Source of the DNA: Streptomyces durocortorensis
GTDB taxonomy: Bacteria; Actinomycetota; Actinomycetes; Streptomycetales; Streptomycetaceae
NCBI RefSeq assembly: GCF_031760065.1
Contig: NZ_CP134500.1
Span: 5,022,001-5,086,000, forward strand
Reading direction: 5' to 3'
Length of the DNA stretch: 64,000 nt
This document shows, in pieces, positions 35,584 through 45,449 of the stretch; position 1 is the stretch's first letter, and every line of letters starts with the position of its first letter. Both the position numbers and the translations under genes were made by a program. The notes below the pieces were generated by a model. That model was not told the origin of the DNA. It searched no databases and saw only the letters and a list, made by a program, of their open reading frames with translations.

Positions 35584-35691
35584 TCGTGTCCGCGCACCCC
35601 CGTGCCCGTACGGGGTAAGCCCGCATGCGATGAGTGGTGTTATGGGGTGATATGAGGCATTGAGCTACTCGATGACTCTAGGAGGCACTCC

Positions 35692-37323
35692 ATGCGCGGA
35701 GCCACACACGTCAGGTGGGCCGCATGTGCGGTGGCCGTCGCCCTGGCCGCGACAGCCTGCGGTGGCGGGGACGACAGCGGCGGCGGCAGCGGCGCCGACG
35801 GGATCGTCAGCTCCTCCTGGGGCGACCCGCAGAACCCGCTGGAACCGGCCAACACCAACGAGGTGCAGGGCGGCAAGGTCCTCGACATGGTCTTCCGCGG
35901 GCTGATCCGCTACGACCCGAGGACCGGCGAGGCCCAGAACATGATCGCCGAGTCCATCGACACGACGGACTCCCAGACCTTCACGATCAAGCTGAAGGAC
36001 GGCTGGACGTTCTCCAACGGCGAGAAGGTCACCGCCAACTCCTTCGTCGACGCCTGGAACTACGGCGCCGCGCTGAAGAACAACCAGAAGAACGCCTACT
36101 TCTTCCAGTACATCGAGGGCTACGACACGGTCCACCCGGAGTCCGGCACCGCCTCCGCCGAGACCATGTCCGGACTGAAGGTCGTCGACGACCTGACCTT
36201 CACCGCCAAGCTCACCCAGAAGTTCTCCCTGTGGCCCGACACCCTCGGCTACTCCGCCTTCGTCCCGCTGCCCAAGGCGTTCTACGACGACCACGACGCC
36301 TGGCTCTCCAAGCCCATCGGCAACGGCCCGTACACCGTCGAGTCCTACGCCAAGGGCTCCTCGATGAACCTGCGCCGCTGGGACGACTACCCGGGCGACG
36401 ACAAGGCGCAGAACGGCGGCGTGGACCTCAAGGTCTTCACCGACAACAACACCGCCTACACCTCGCTGACCTCAGGCAACCTCGACCTCGTCGACGACGT
36501 GCCCGCCTCCCAGCTCCGGAACGTCGAGCAGGACCTGGGCGACCGGTACATCAACACCCCCGCCGGCATCATCCAGACCCTCTCCTTCCCGTTCTACGAC
36601 GACGAATGGAACACCGACGACGCCCGCAAGGTCCGCCAGGGCCTCTCGATGGCGATCAACCGGCCGCAGATCACCGACCAGATCTTCCAGAAGACCCGTA
36701 CCCCGGCATCCGACTGGACCTCCCCGGTCCTCGGCGAGGAGGGCGGCTACAAGGAAGGCCTCTGCGGCAAGGAGTGCACGTACGACAAGGACGAGGCCAA
36801 GAGGCTGATCGACGAGGGCGGCGGCATCCCCGGCGGCCAGCTGAAGATCTCGTACAACGCGGACACCGGCTCCCACAAGGAGTGGGTCGACGCCGTCTGC
36901 AACAGCATCAACAACGTCATGGGCAACAACCAGGCCTGCGTCGGCGGCCCGGTCGGCACCTTCGCTGACTTCCGCAACCAGGTCTCCACCCAGAAGATGA
37001 CCGGGCCCTGGCGCGCGGGCTGGCAGATGGACTACCCGCTCATCCAGAACTTCCTCCAGCCGCTCTACTACACCAACGCCCCCTCCAACGACGGCAAGTG
37101 GACCAACGAGGAGTTCGACGACCTGGTCGACCAGGCCAACGCCGAGAGTGACAAGGCGGCGGCCGTCACCACCTTCCAGGAGGCGGAGCAGGTGCTCGTC
37201 GAGCAGATGCCCTCCATCCCGCTCTGGTACCAGAACGGCAGCGCCGGCTACTCGGACCGGATCGACAACGTCGCACTGAACCCCTTCAGCGTCCCGGTCT
37301 ACGAAGAGATCACCGTCAAGTGA
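35692..37323 (+). CDS. oligopeptide-binding lipoprotein (operon 2)
   Basis: 543 residues. Signal peptide with lipobox LAATAC and lipidated Cys23, the same position as in the operon 1 protein, then a Gly/Ser/Asp linker. The SBP_bac_5 body (SSWGDPQNPLEPANTNEVQG, GWTFSNGEKVTANSFVDAWN, PIGNGPYTVESYAKG, IPLWYQNGSAGY) is paralogous to the first binding protein but clearly diverged, so a different peptide range is likely. Two cysteines within CGKECTYDKDE could form a disulfide not present in the paralogue. ATG with a good GGAGG site. A strong hairpin lies between it and the permease gene. Confidence 0.9.
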   Translation: MRGATHVRWAACAVAVALAATACGGGDDSGGGSGADGIVSSSWGDPQNPLEPANTNEVQGGKVLDMVFRGLIRYDPRTGEAQNMIAESIDTTDSQTFTIKLKDGWTFSNGEKVTANSFVDAWNYGAALKNNQKNAYFFQYIEGYDTVHPESGTASAETMSGLKVVDDLTFTAKLTQKFSLWPDTLGYSAFVPLPKAFYDDHDAWLSKPIGNGPYTVESYAKGSSMNLRRWDDYPGDDKAQNGGVDLKVFTDNNTAYTSLTSGNLDLVDDVPASQLRNVEQDLGDRYINTPAGIIQTLSFPFYDDEWNTDDARKVRQGLSMAINRPQITDQIFQKTRTPASDWTSPVLGEEGGYKEGLCGKECTYDKDEAKRLIDEGGGIPGGQLKISYNADTGSHKEWVDAVCNSINNVMGNNQACVGGPVGTFADFRNQVSTQKMTGPWRAGWQMDYPLIQNFLQPLYYTNAPSNDGKWTNEEFDDLVDQANAESDKAAAVTTFQEAEQVLVEQMPSIPLWYQNGSAGYSDRIDNVALNPFSVPVYEEITVK

Positions 37324-37334
37324 CCTGCTGATAC

Positions 37335-37373
37335 CGGACGGCCGGGACGCCCGACGCGCGTCCCGGCCGTCCG
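37335..37373 (+). promoter_or_regulatory. hairpin between binding-protein and permease genes (operon 2)
   Basis: A perfect 15-bp stem (CGGACGGCCGGGACG and its complement) with a 9-nt loop begins 12 bases after the stop codon. It occupies the same place as the two hairpins in operon 1 and probably limits read-through into the permease genes. Confidence 0.7.
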
Positions 37374-37415
37374 CGCACCCCTCCGCCGAGCCCGCCCCGA
37401 CCCCCGGAGCCCCTC

Positions 37416-38339
37416 ATGGGACGTTATGTGATCCGGCGGCTGCTGCAGATGATCCCCGTCTTCTTCGGCACCACGCTGCTGATCTTCCTCATGGTGAACG
37501 TGATGGGTGACCCCATCGCGGGTCTCTGCGGCGACCGCCAGTGCGATCCGGCCACCGCCGCCCAGCTGCGCGCCGAGTTCGGCCTCGACAAGCCGGTCTG
37601 GCAGCAATACCTGACGTACATGGGCAACGTCTTCACCGGCGACTTCGGCACCGCGTTCAACGGGCAGAAGGTCACCGAGCTGATGGCCACGGCCTTCCCG
37701 ATCACGATCCGGCTCACCGTCGTCGCGATCGCCTTCGAGATCGTCATCGGCATCAGCCTCGGCGTCGTCACCGGCCTGCGGCGCGGCCGCCCCGTCGACA
37801 CCACCGTCCTCATCCTCACGCTGGTCGTCATCGCCGTCCCGACCTTCGTCACCGGCCTGCTGCTCCAGCTCCTCCTCGGCGTCAAGTGGGGCATCATCAA
37901 ACCCTCGGTCTCCCCGGACCCCACCATCGACGAACTGCTCGTCCCCGGCCTCGTCCTCGCCTCGGTCTCGCTCGCCTACGTCACCCGGCTCACCCGGACC
38001 TCGATCGCCGAGAACGCCCGCGCCGACTACGTACGCACCGCCGTCGCCAAGGGGCTGCCCCGCCGCCGGGTCGTCGTCCGGCACCTGCTGCGCAACTCGC
38101 TGATCCCCGTCGTCACCTTCATCGGTACGGACGTGGGAGCCCTGATGGGCGGGGCCATCGTCACCGAGCGGATCTTCAACATCCACGGGGTCGGTTACCA
38201 GCTCTACCAGGGAATCCTGCGCCAGAACTCCCAGACCGTCGTCGGGTTCGTCACGATCCTCGTCCTCGTCTTCCTGGCCGCCAACCTGATCGTCGACCTC
38301 CTGTACGCCGTACTCGACCCGAGGATCCGCTATGCCTGA
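37416..38339 (+). CDS. peptide ABC transporter permease, DppB/OppB type (operon 2)
   Basis: 307 residues with six membrane helices; N-terminus GRYVIRRLLQMIPVFFGTTL and coupling loop RTAVAKGLPRRRVVVRHLLR nearly match the operon 1 subunit, showing that the operons arose by duplication. The first external loop differs and contains a cysteine pair (GLCGDRQCDP). Overlaps the next gene by 8 bp (ATGCCTGA), exactly as in operon 1. Confidence 0.9.
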   Translation: MGRYVIRRLLQMIPVFFGTTLLIFLMVNVMGDPIAGLCGDRQCDPATAAQLRAEFGLDKPVWQQYLTYMGNVFTGDFGTAFNGQKVTELMATAFPITIRLTVVAIAFEIVIGISLGVVTGLRRGRPVDTTVLILTLVVIAVPTFVTGLLLQLLLGVKWGIIKPSVSPDPTIDELLVPGLVLASVSLAYVTRLTRTSIAENARADYVRTAVAKGLPRRRVVVRHLLRNSLIPVVTFIGTDVGALMGGAIVTERIFNIHGVGYQLYQGILRQNSQTVVGFVTILVLVFLAANLIVDLLYAVLDPRIRYA

Positions 38340-39309
38340 GCCGCAGTCATCGGACGGAGCGATCTCCCCGGCGGGAGCCGGCGGCGCGATGGACCTCGCC
38401 CTGGAGGAGGGCGCCAGCCTGGAGAAGACCCCGGGCGGACCCGAGGGCACCGGCCCGGCCGGAAAGCCCCGCAGCCTGTGGTCCGACGCCTGGCGCGACC
38501 TGCGGCGCAACCCGGTCTTCATCATCTCCGCGCTGGTCATCCTCTTCCTGGTGATCATCTCGATCTGGCCCTCGCTCATCGCGAGCGGCGACCCCCTCCA
38601 GGCCGACCTGGACGACGCCCAGAAGGGCTCGGAGCCCGGCCACCCCTTCGGCTTCGACCCGCAGGGCCGCGACGTCTACACCCGCGTCGTCTACGGCACC
38701 CGGACCTCGGTCACCGTCGGCGTCTGCGCCACCCTCGGCGTCGCGATCCTCGGCAGCGTGCTGGGCGGGCTCGCGGGCTTCTTCGGCGGCTGGTGGGACT
38801 CGGTCCTCTCCCGCCTCACCGATGTCTTCTTCGGCATCCCCGTCGTCCTCGGCGGCCTGGTCTTCCTCTCCGTCGTCACCAGCTCCACCGTCTGGCCCGT
38901 CGTCGGCTTCATCGTCCTGCTCGGCTGGCCCCAGATCGCCCGTATCGCCCGCGGCTCGGTGATCACCGCCAAGCAGAACGACTACGTCCAGGCGGCCCGC
39001 GCACTGGGCGCCTCCAACTCCCGGATGCTGCTGCGCCACATCACCCCGAACGCCATCGCCCCCGTCATCGTCGTGGCGACCATCGCGCTCGGCACCTACA
39101 TCTCGCTGGAGGCGACCCTGTCCTTCCTCGGCGTCGGCCTGAAGGACCCGGCGGTCTCGTGGGGCATCGACATCTCCGCGGCCGCCAACTACGTCCGCAA
39201 CGCCCCGCACATGCTGCTCTGGCCCGCCGGGGCACTGGCGATCACCGTGCTCGCCTTCATCATGCTCGGCGACGCGGTGCGCGACGCCCTCGACCCCAAG
39301 CTGCGCTGA
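38332..39309 (+). CDS. peptide ABC transporter permease, DppC/OppC type (operon 2)
   Basis: 325 residues. A ~50-residue Gly/Pro/Glu-rich cytoplasmic tail leads into LRRNPVFIISALVILFLVII, an external loop with GFDPQGRDVYTRVVYGTR, and the BPD_transp domain with coupling loop QNDYVQAARALGASNSRMLL. Second channel subunit; paired with the DppB-type protein before it. Confidence 0.9.
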   Translation: MPEPQSSDGAISPAGAGGAMDLALEEGASLEKTPGGPEGTGPAGKPRSLWSDAWRDLRRNPVFIISALVILFLVIISIWPSLIASGDPLQADLDDAQKGSEPGHPFGFDPQGRDVYTRVVYGTRTSVTVGVCATLGVAILGSVLGGLAGFFGGWWDSVLSRLTDVFFGIPVVLGGLVFLSVVTSSTVWPVVGFIVLLGWPQIARIARGSVITAKQNDYVQAARALGASNSRMLLRHITPNAIAPVIVVATIALGTYISLEATLSFLGVGLKDPAVSWGIDISAAANYVRNAPHMLLWPAGALAITVLAFIMLGDAVRDALDPKLR

Positions 39310-39322
39310 GGAGCCGGTTGCC

Positions 39323-40300
39323 ATGTTGCTCGAAGTGCGCGATCTGCATGTGGAGTTCCACACCCGCGACGGGATCGCCAAGGCCGTCAACGGGGTCAAT
39401 TACTCGGTGGCCGAGGGCGAGACGCTCGCCGTCCTCGGCGAGTCCGGCTCCGGCAAGTCCGTCACCGCGCAGGCGATCATGGGCATCCTCGACATGCCCC
39501 CCGGGAAGATCGCGGGCGGCGAGATCCTCTTCAAGGACCAGGACCTGCTGAAGCTCAAGCCGGAGGAGCGGCGCAGGATCCGGGGCCAGGAGATGGCCAT
39601 GATCTTCCAGGACGCCCTGTCGTCCCTCAACCCGGTCCTCACCGTCGGCCAGCAGCTCGGCGAGATGTTCGTCGTCCACCGCGGGATGTCCCGCAAGGAC
39701 GCGAAGGCCAAGTCGGTCGAGCTGATGGACCGGGTCCGCATCCCGGCCGCCAAGGAACGGGTCGGCAACTACCCGCACCAGTTCTCCGGCGGGATGCGCC
39801 AGCGCATCATGATCGCCATGGCGATGGCCCTCGAACCGTCCCTGATCATCGCGGACGAGCCGACCACCGCCCTCGACGTCACCGTCCAGGCCCAGGTCAT
39901 GGACCTGCTCGCCGAGCTCCAGCGCGAGCTGAACATGGGCCTCATCCTCATCACCCACGATCTCGGTGTGGTCGCCGACGTCGCGGACAAGATCGCGGTG
40001 ATGTACGCGGGCCGGATCGTGGAGACCGCGCCCGTCCACGAGATCTACAAGGCGCCCGCCCACCCGTACACCAAGGGCCTCCTCCGGTCGATCCCGCGCC
40101 TGGACCAGAAGGGCCAGGAGCTCTACGCGATCAAGGGCCTGCCGCCCAACCTGCTCCGCATCCCGCCGGGCTGCGCGTTCAACCCCCGCTGCCCGATGGC
40201 CCAGGACGTGTGCCGCACCGATGTGCCACCCCTCTACGAGGTGGACGAACAGCGCAGGAGCGCCTGCCACTTCTGGAAGGAGACGCTCGATGCACGCTGA
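39323..40300 (+). CDS. peptide ABC transporter ATPase, DppD/OppD type (operon 2)
   Basis: 325 residues. Very close to the operon 1 counterpart (VEFHTRDGIAKAVNGVNYSV; Walker A GESGSGKS; FSGGMRQR; LIIADEPTTALD) but lacking its ~22-residue N-terminal leader. The C-terminal Cys motif is present (CAFNPRCPMAQDVC, ACHFW). The start ATG follows GAGGAG by seven bases. Overlaps the next gene by 11 bp. Confidence 0.9.
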   Translation: MLLEVRDLHVEFHTRDGIAKAVNGVNYSVAEGETLAVLGESGSGKSVTAQAIMGILDMPPGKIAGGEILFKDQDLLKLKPEERRRIRGQEMAMIFQDALSSLNPVLTVGQQLGEMFVVHRGMSRKDAKAKSVELMDRVRIPAAKERVGNYPHQFSGGMRQRIMIAMAMALEPSLIIADEPTTALDVTVQAQVMDLLAELQRELNMGLILITHDLGVVADVADKIAVMYAGRIVETAPVHEIYKAPAHPYTKGLLRSIPRLDQKGQELYAIKGLPPNLLRIPPGCAFNPRCPMAQDVCRTDVPPLYEVDEQRRSACHFWKETLDAR

Positions 40301-41531
40301 CGGCGACCGGAACGAGGGGAGCGGGGGCGGTGCGGCGGGGTCCACCCTGCTGTCCAAGGCGGGGGAGGGCGGCAAGCCGTACGCCGACGGCGACCCGATC
40401 CTCGAAGTGCGCGGCCTCGCCAAGCACTACCCGCTCACCCAGGGCATCCTCTTCAAGCGGCAGATCGGCGCGGTCCGGGCCGTCGACGGTGTCGACTTCG
40501 ACCTCCACGCGGGCGAGACGCTGGGCATCGTGGGGGAGTCCGGCTGCGGCAAGTCGACCGTCGCCAAGATGCTCGTGCATCTGGAACGCCCCACCGCGGG
40601 CGCGATCCGCTACAAGGGCGAGGACGTCTCGCGGCTGTCCGGCCGGGCGCTGAAGGCCGTGCGCCGCAACATCCAGATGGTGTTCCAGGACCCGTACACC
40701 TCGCTGAACCCGCGCATGACGGTCGGCGACATCATCGGGGAGCCGTACGAGATCCACCCCGAGGTCGCCCCCAAGGGCAGCCGCCGCCAGAAGGTCCAGG
40801 ATCTGCTGGACGTCGTCGGGCTCAACCCGGAGTACATCAACCGCTATCCGCACCAGTTCTCCGGCGGCCAGCGCCAGCGCATCGGCATCGCCCGGGGACT
40901 CGCCCTCAACCCGGAGATCATCGTCGCCGACGAACCGGTCTCGGCGCTCGACGTCTCCGTACAGGCCCAGGTCGTCAACCTGCTGGACCGGCTCCAGGCC
41001 GAATTCAGCCTGAGCTTCATCTTCATCGCGCACGACCTCTCCATCGTCCGGCACATCTCCGACCGGGTCGGCGTGATGTACCTCGGCCGGATCGTGGAGA
41101 TCGGCACGGACGCGGAGATCTACGACCACCCCACCCACCCGTACACGCAGGCGCTGCTCTCCGCCGTGCCCGTACCGGACCCGGAGGCCCGCGCCCACCG
41201 GGAGCGGATCATCCTGCACGGCGACGTCCCCTCGCCCGCCAACATCCCCTCCGGCTGCCGCTTCCGTACCCGGTGCTGGAAGGCGCAGGAGCGGTGCGAA
41301 CTGGAGGTGCCGCTGCTGGCGGTCCCCGCGGAGTTCCGGTTCTCCGACACCCCTGCCCGGCACGACTCGGCCTGCCACTTCGCGGAGGAGAAGCATGTGG
41401 TGCCGCAGGAGGGGGAGTTGGAGATCCCGGGGCGGCGACCGGTCGAGGACGTGCCCGAGCCGGGGGACGACGGGCCAGGGCCGGGGGACGACGGGTCCCA
41501 GCCGGGGCCCACGAAGGACGAAGCACCGTAA
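40290..41531 (+). CDS. peptide ABC transporter ATPase, DppF/OppF type (operon 2)
   Basis: 413 residues. A Gly-rich leader, then [18 protein letters not shown], Walker [17 protein letters not shown], Walker [13 protein letters not shown] and the [14 protein letters not shown] motif. Unlike the operon 1 protein it has an extra acidic, Pro/Gly-rich tail of about 40 residues ([18 protein letters not shown]) of unknown role. Ends the second operon. Confidence 0.9.
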   Translation: MHADGDRNEGSGGGAAGSTLLSKAGEGGKPYADGDPILEVRGLAKHYPLTQGILFKRQIGAVRAVDGVDFDLHAGETLGIVGESGCGKSTVAKMLVHLERPTAGAIRYKGEDVSRLSGRALKAVRRNIQMVFQDPYTSLNPRMTVGDIIGEPYEIHPEVAPKGSRRQKVQDLLDVVGLNPEYINRYPHQFSGGQRQRIGIARGLALNPEIIVADEPVSALDVSVQAQVVNLLDRLQAEFSLSFIFIAHDLSIVRHISDRVGVMYLGRIVEIGTDAEIYDHPTHPYTQALLSAVPVPDPEARAHRERIILHGDVPSPANIPSGCRFRTRCWKAQERCELEVPLLAVPAEFRFSDTPARHDSACHFAEEKHVVPQEGELEIPGRRPVEDVPEPGDDGPGPGDDGSQPGPTKDEAP

Positions 41532-41630
41532 AACGGCATCAGATTCGTTAACAAGCCGGCAACTCGCCCGTCGCCACACCGATATACGAACGCTCCATGC
41601 TGTACAGCGTACGGCCGTGCGGGTGCCGTG

Positions 41631-41667
41631 AACCGGCCGGAGCGTCGTCCTGTCGCCCCGGCCGGTT
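41631..41667 (+). terminator. probable terminator of import operon 2
   Basis: A perfect 10-bp stem (AACCGGCCGG / CCGGCCGGTT) with a 17-nt loop, 100 bases after the operon's last stop codon. Confidence 0.55.
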
Positions 41668-41752
41668 TCCCGTCGCCCCCCCCGTTGCCCGCGTCGACCT
41701 GCTGATTCGTTGTCACCTTGTTCATTCGTTCGGGGCGGTGGAGTATCGCCGG

Positions 41753-42841
41753 GTGACACTTACACGGGGAGCGAGAATCACCGGCGCCGTTCTGTGCGCG
41801 GTGCTGGCACTGATGGCCCTGGCCTGGATCGTGCGGGACGTGCGGGCCGCCGACGGGCCCGTGGCCGTGTGGGAGTACTGGTCGGGCACCGCCGACCTGC
41901 GGACAGGCCTGCGGCCCGCCACCACGTCGACCACCTTCGTCCTGCTGGTGGCCTACATCGCGGCCGCCGTGGCCGCGCTGCGTTCCACCGCCGCCGCTTC
42001 GGTCCTGGTCGTCACCGGGATCGTCACCTTCGCGCTGCGGCTGCCCGGTGTCTGGACGGTGGGCGACGCCCTGGCCCCGGAGGACCTGCGCGACCGGGCT
42101 CTGCTCACCACGTACGCGGCGCTCGCCGCCTCCGTCGGCCTGATCGTCGCCGGGGCCGCCGGCCGCCGCCCCGCCCCCGAGGGCGGGGTGCGTCCCCTGG
42201 GTCCTGGGCGCGGGGCGGGGGTGGCCGCTCTCCTGCTCCTCGGTTTCCAGGCCGTGGTCTTCGCCGGCTGGGAGATCCGGCAGCCGTTCGTCTATCCGTC
42301 CAACCTCTATCCCGCGTGGTTCATCGGCGGGAGGCCCCTGCACACCCCGCTGACCGAGGGGCCGCCCGGGTGGGTCAACGCGGTGCTCGTCCTGATGTTC
42401 CTGGCGGCGGCCGTCGGAGCGGTCGCGGGAGCGGTCAACGCGCGACCGCTCGGCCTGATCGCGGGCGGGTTCGCGCTCTGCTCCGGCGTGCTGGGCGTGG
42501 CGCGCGCGATCCACTTCGACATGTTCGACGGGTTCGCCGGCATGGACATCGAGGGGCAGCTGAACCTGCTGAGCTTCGTCACCTCGCTCCTCGCCGGCAT
42601 CGCCGTGATCATCGTCCTCGCCCGCAAGGGTGTCGAGCGGTCCCCCGGCGGAGCCACGGGCCCGTGGGGCGGCCCGAACTCCTGGGGCGGTGGCTGGGGC
42701 CCGCCGGGGCCCTGGGGCGCTCAGGCCCCCGGCGGGCCGGGAGCGCAGGGCTACCCGCCCGCCCCCGGGCACCCGCCCGTATCCGGACCTCCGCAGGGCG
42801 GTGGCTTCGGACCCCCGCCCTCCTCGCCGCCCCGCTGGTGA
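41753..42841 (+). CDS. polytopic membrane protein, unknown
   Basis: 362 residues with about eight membrane helices in the first ~290 and a cytoplasmic Gly/Pro/Trp-rich tail (WGGGWGPPGPWGAQAPGG and on). No transporter or enzyme signature was recognised. The tail resembles low-complexity ends of other actinobacterial membrane proteins. Start chosen at GTG 41753, where TLTRGARITGAVLCAVLAL begins the first helix; a GTG five codons upstream is equally possible and the frame is open further. Confidence 0.6.
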   Translation: MTLTRGARITGAVLCAVLALMALAWIVRDVRAADGPVAVWEYWSGTADLRTGLRPATTSTTFVLLVAYIAAAVAALRSTAAASVLVVTGIVTFALRLPGVWTVGDALAPEDLRDRALLTTYAALAASVGLIVAGAAGRRPAPEGGVRPLGPGRGAGVAALLLLGFQAVVFAGWEIRQPFVYPSNLYPAWFIGGRPLHTPLTEGPPGWVNAVLVLMFLAAAVGAVAGAVNARPLGLIAGGFALCSGVLGVARAIHFDMFDGFAGMDIEGQLNLLSFVTSLLAGIAVIIVLARKGVERSPGGATGPWGGPNSWGGGWGPPGPWGAQAPGGPGAQGYPPAPGHPPVSGPPQGGGFGPPPSSPPRW

Positions 42842-42884
42842 GCCGGCGAGCCGGTGAGGGAGAGGCGGGCGGGGTGCCGAGGCC

Positions 42885-45011
42885 TCAGCTTCCGGTCAGC
42901 CCCAGCGAGCGCTTGAGGAAGTCCACCTGAAGCAGGAGCAGGTTCTCCGCGACCTGCTCCTGCGGCGTCATGTGCGTCACCCCGCTCAGCGGCAGCACCT
43001 CGTGCGGCCGCCCGGCCGACAGCAGCGCCGAGGACAGCCGCAGGGCGTGCGCGACGACCACGTTGTCGTCGGCGAGCCCGTGGACGATCATCATCGGGCG
43101 GAGCTGCTCGGCGGGCTCGGACAGCCCCTCGTCGGTGACCAGCGCATTGGACGCGTACACCTCGGGCTGCTTCGACGGGTCTCCGAGATAGCGCTCGGTG
43201 TAGTGGGTGTCGTACAGCCGCCAGTCCGTCACCGGAGCGCCCACCACGGCCGCGTGGAAGACGTCGGGGCGGCGCAGCACCGCGAGGCCGGAGAGGTAAC
43301 CCCCGTACGACCAGCCCCGGATGGCGACCCGGGACAGATCGAGCGGGAACCGCTCGGCGAGCGCCCGGAGCGCCTCGATCTGGTCGTCCAGGGTAAGGGT
43401 GAAGTCGTCCCGCACCGCTTTCTCCCAGGCGGGCGAGCGGCCCGGCGCGCCCCGCCCGTCCGCGACGACCACCGCGAAGCCCTGGTCCGCGAACCACTGC
43501 GAGGTCAGGTGCGCGTTGTGGGCGGCGACCACCCGGCGGCCGTGCGGACCGCCGTACGGATCCATCAGGACCGGAAGCGGACCATCCGATTCCCGGTAGC
43601 CCGTGGGAAGTAGCACGGCGCACGGAATCCGCCGTGCGCCCCCCTCGGTGAGCGTCACGACGGCGGAGAGAACCGGATCCTGGGCGAAGCTCGCGATCCG
43701 GGCCAGCCGCTTGCCGTCCCGCAGCACCCACGCGGCGGCTCCTGGCTCCTCGGGGACGGCCGAGACCACCACGGTCAGACCGCCCGAGCGGACGGCGGAG
43801 TGCACACCCACCCCTTCGGAAATCCGCTCGATTCCCAGCTCGTTGACCCGGTACACATGGATCTGCCCGACCTCCGGCTCGACGGCGTCCTCACCGGCCA
43901 CCGCCGAGACCAGGATGTCGGACTCCCCGATGTCCAGCACCGACTGGACATGCAGCTGGGAGCCGGTCAGCAGCCGGTCGCCGACCGCGAGCACCCGCGC
44001 ACCGCCCTCGTCCGCGATCCGTACCAGCCGCCCGTCCGGTGCCCACGCGGGTACCCCGGGGAAGAGATCCAGCCACACCGGGTCCTCGTCCACATGCACG
44101 ATCCGGGTCGCGCCGGTCTCCGGATTCACCGCCAGATACCGCTGAGCGCGCTGGTCGCGGGTCTGCACCAGCAGCAGCGGAGCACCCGCGGAGGACCAGT
44201 GCACCTGGGCCAGGTACGGGAACGCGGCCCGGTCCCAGACCACTTCCGTACGAGCCCCCTCCAGGTCCATGACGAAGAGCCGCACCTCGGCATTGGGCGT
44301 CCCCGCCGCCGGATAGGCGACCTCCGCGGGCTTGCGCTCCGGGTGCGCCGGATCGGCGATCCACCACCGCTGTACGGGGCTGTCGTCGGCCCGCGCCACC
44401 AGCAGCCGGTCCGACTCCGGCGACCACCAGAAGCCCCGGTAGCGGTGCATCTCCTCGGCTGCGACGAACTCCGCCAGGCCGTAGGTGACGTGGGAGTCCT
44501 CCGGCTCGGCCAGTGGCCGGTCGCCTTCGCCCTGCGCCCCGACGACCCGCAGCGCGCCCTTCGCCACGTACGCGATGTGCCGCCCGTCGGGCGAGGGGCG
44601 CGGGTCGATCACCGGCCCCGGCACCGGCAGCGCCCGCGCGGTCCCGGCCCGCAGCTCGGCCACGTACACCTTTCCGGACAGGGCGAAGGCCGCCAACTCC
44701 GCGGCCCGGTCGACCGCGTAGGAGACGATGCCCGCCGAACCCTCCCGGGTCCGCTCGCGCCGGGCCCGCTCCTGCGGCGACAGCTTCTCCGCCGAACCGC
44801 CCAGCAGGACTTCGGGATCGGCGGCGATCCGCTCCTCACCGGTCGCCGGGTCGAGCACCCAGAGGCGGGTGGTCCGGTCGGTGCCGGAGGCGGACCGCAG
44901 GAAGATCACGCGTGTCTCGTCCGGTGAGACGGTGAAGGCGCGAGGTGCGCCGAGAGTGAACCGCTGGGTCCGTGCGTGCTGGCGGGGAAAGGACAGCTTC
45001 TGCGAGGTCAT
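42885..45011 (-). CDS. prolyl oligopeptidase-family serine peptidase (S9, DPP IV-like)
   Basis: 708 residues. A beta-propeller region occupies about 1-440 (DSHVTYGLAEFVAAEEMHR contains the double-Glu segment that in DPP IV-type enzymes holds the substrate N-terminus). The alpha/beta hydrolase domain has the triad Ser568 (GWSYGGY), Asp648 (GLADDNV) and His680 (GVTHMTP). This predicts a cytoplasmic dipeptidyl or oligopeptidase that trims peptides; no signal peptide is visible. Its position beside two peptide importers is suggestive of peptide use but not proof. ATG at 45011 gives the family-like start (MTSQKLSFPRQHARTQRF). Confidence 0.85.
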   Translation of the reverse strand: MTSQKLSFPRQHARTQRFTLGAPRAFTVSPDETRVIFLRSASGTDRTTRLWVLDPATGEERIAADPEVLLGGSAEKLSPQERARRERTREGSAGIVSYAVDRAAELAAFALSGKVYVAELRAGTARALPVPGPVIDPRPSPDGRHIAYVAKGALRVVGAQGEGDRPLAEPEDSHVTYGLAEFVAAEEMHRYRGFWWSPESDRLLVARADDSPVQRWWIADPAHPERKPAEVAYPAAGTPNAEVRLFVMDLEGARTEVVWDRAAFPYLAQVHWSSAGAPLLLVQTRDQRAQRYLAVNPETGATRIVHVDEDPVWLDLFPGVPAWAPDGRLVRIADEGGARVLAVGDRLLTGSQLHVQSVLDIGESDILVSAVAGEDAVEPEVGQIHVYRVNELGIERISEGVGVHSAVRSGGLTVVVSAVPEEPGAAAWVLRDGKRLARIASFAQDPVLSAVVTLTEGGARRIPCAVLLPTGYRESDGPLPVLMDPYGGPHGRRVVAAHNAHLTSQWFADQGFAVVVADGRGAPGRSPAWEKAVRDDFTLTLDDQIEALRALAERFPLDLSRVAIRGWSYGGYLSGLAVLRRPDVFHAAVVGAPVTDWRLYDTHYTERYLGDPSKQPEVYASNALVTDEGLSEPAEQLRPMMIVHGLADDNVVVAHALRLSSALLSAGRPHEVLPLSGVTHMTPQEQVAENLLLLQVDFLKRSLGLTGS

Positions 45012-45188
45012 GGCTCCGAACTTAGCTCCGAACTCGGCCGCGTGGCGCGGTTCGTGCGCCCCTCGTGCTGCAATGCCCCGATCAATGCGTTGGCACGGAT
45101 AGTTATGATCCGTAGCGCTCGGTGGGTATGAACCCGCTGGCTCCGCGTGTGCCGCCCGTCCCGACCGTACTGATGGAGGTGAACCGCC

Positions 45189-45383
45189 GTGGCGCTCTCG
45201 ATTTCGGCGGTAGTGCTGCTGGCGATCATCGTCTTCCTGCTGATCCGGAAATCCGGGCTCAAGGGGGGGCACGCGGTGGTCTGCATGCTGCTCGGGTTCT
45301 ACATCGCGAGCTCGTCCATCGCGCCGACCATCTCCGACCTGACGACCAACGTGGCGGGGATGATCAGCAGCATCAAGTTCTGA
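45189..45383 (+). CDS. small two-helix membrane protein, unknown
   Basis: 64 residues: a first helix (ISAVVLLAIIVFLLI), a short basic-Gly turn (RKSGLKGGHA) and a second helix (VVCMLLGFYIASSSIA) with a soluble end. The GTG is preceded by a very strong GGAGGTGA, so expression is likely. I know similar small proteins in streptomycetes but no function. Between the divergent S9 peptidase and mshB. Confidence 0.65.
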   Translation: MALSISAVVLLAIIVFLLIRKSGLKGGHAVVCMLLGFYIASSSIAPTISDLTTNVAGMISSIKF

Positions 45384-45449
45384 CCCGGGGCGGGCACGGG
45401 GTACGGGCGCGGGGGCACGGGGGGTCTCCGGGCTCGTAGGGTGGTCCCC

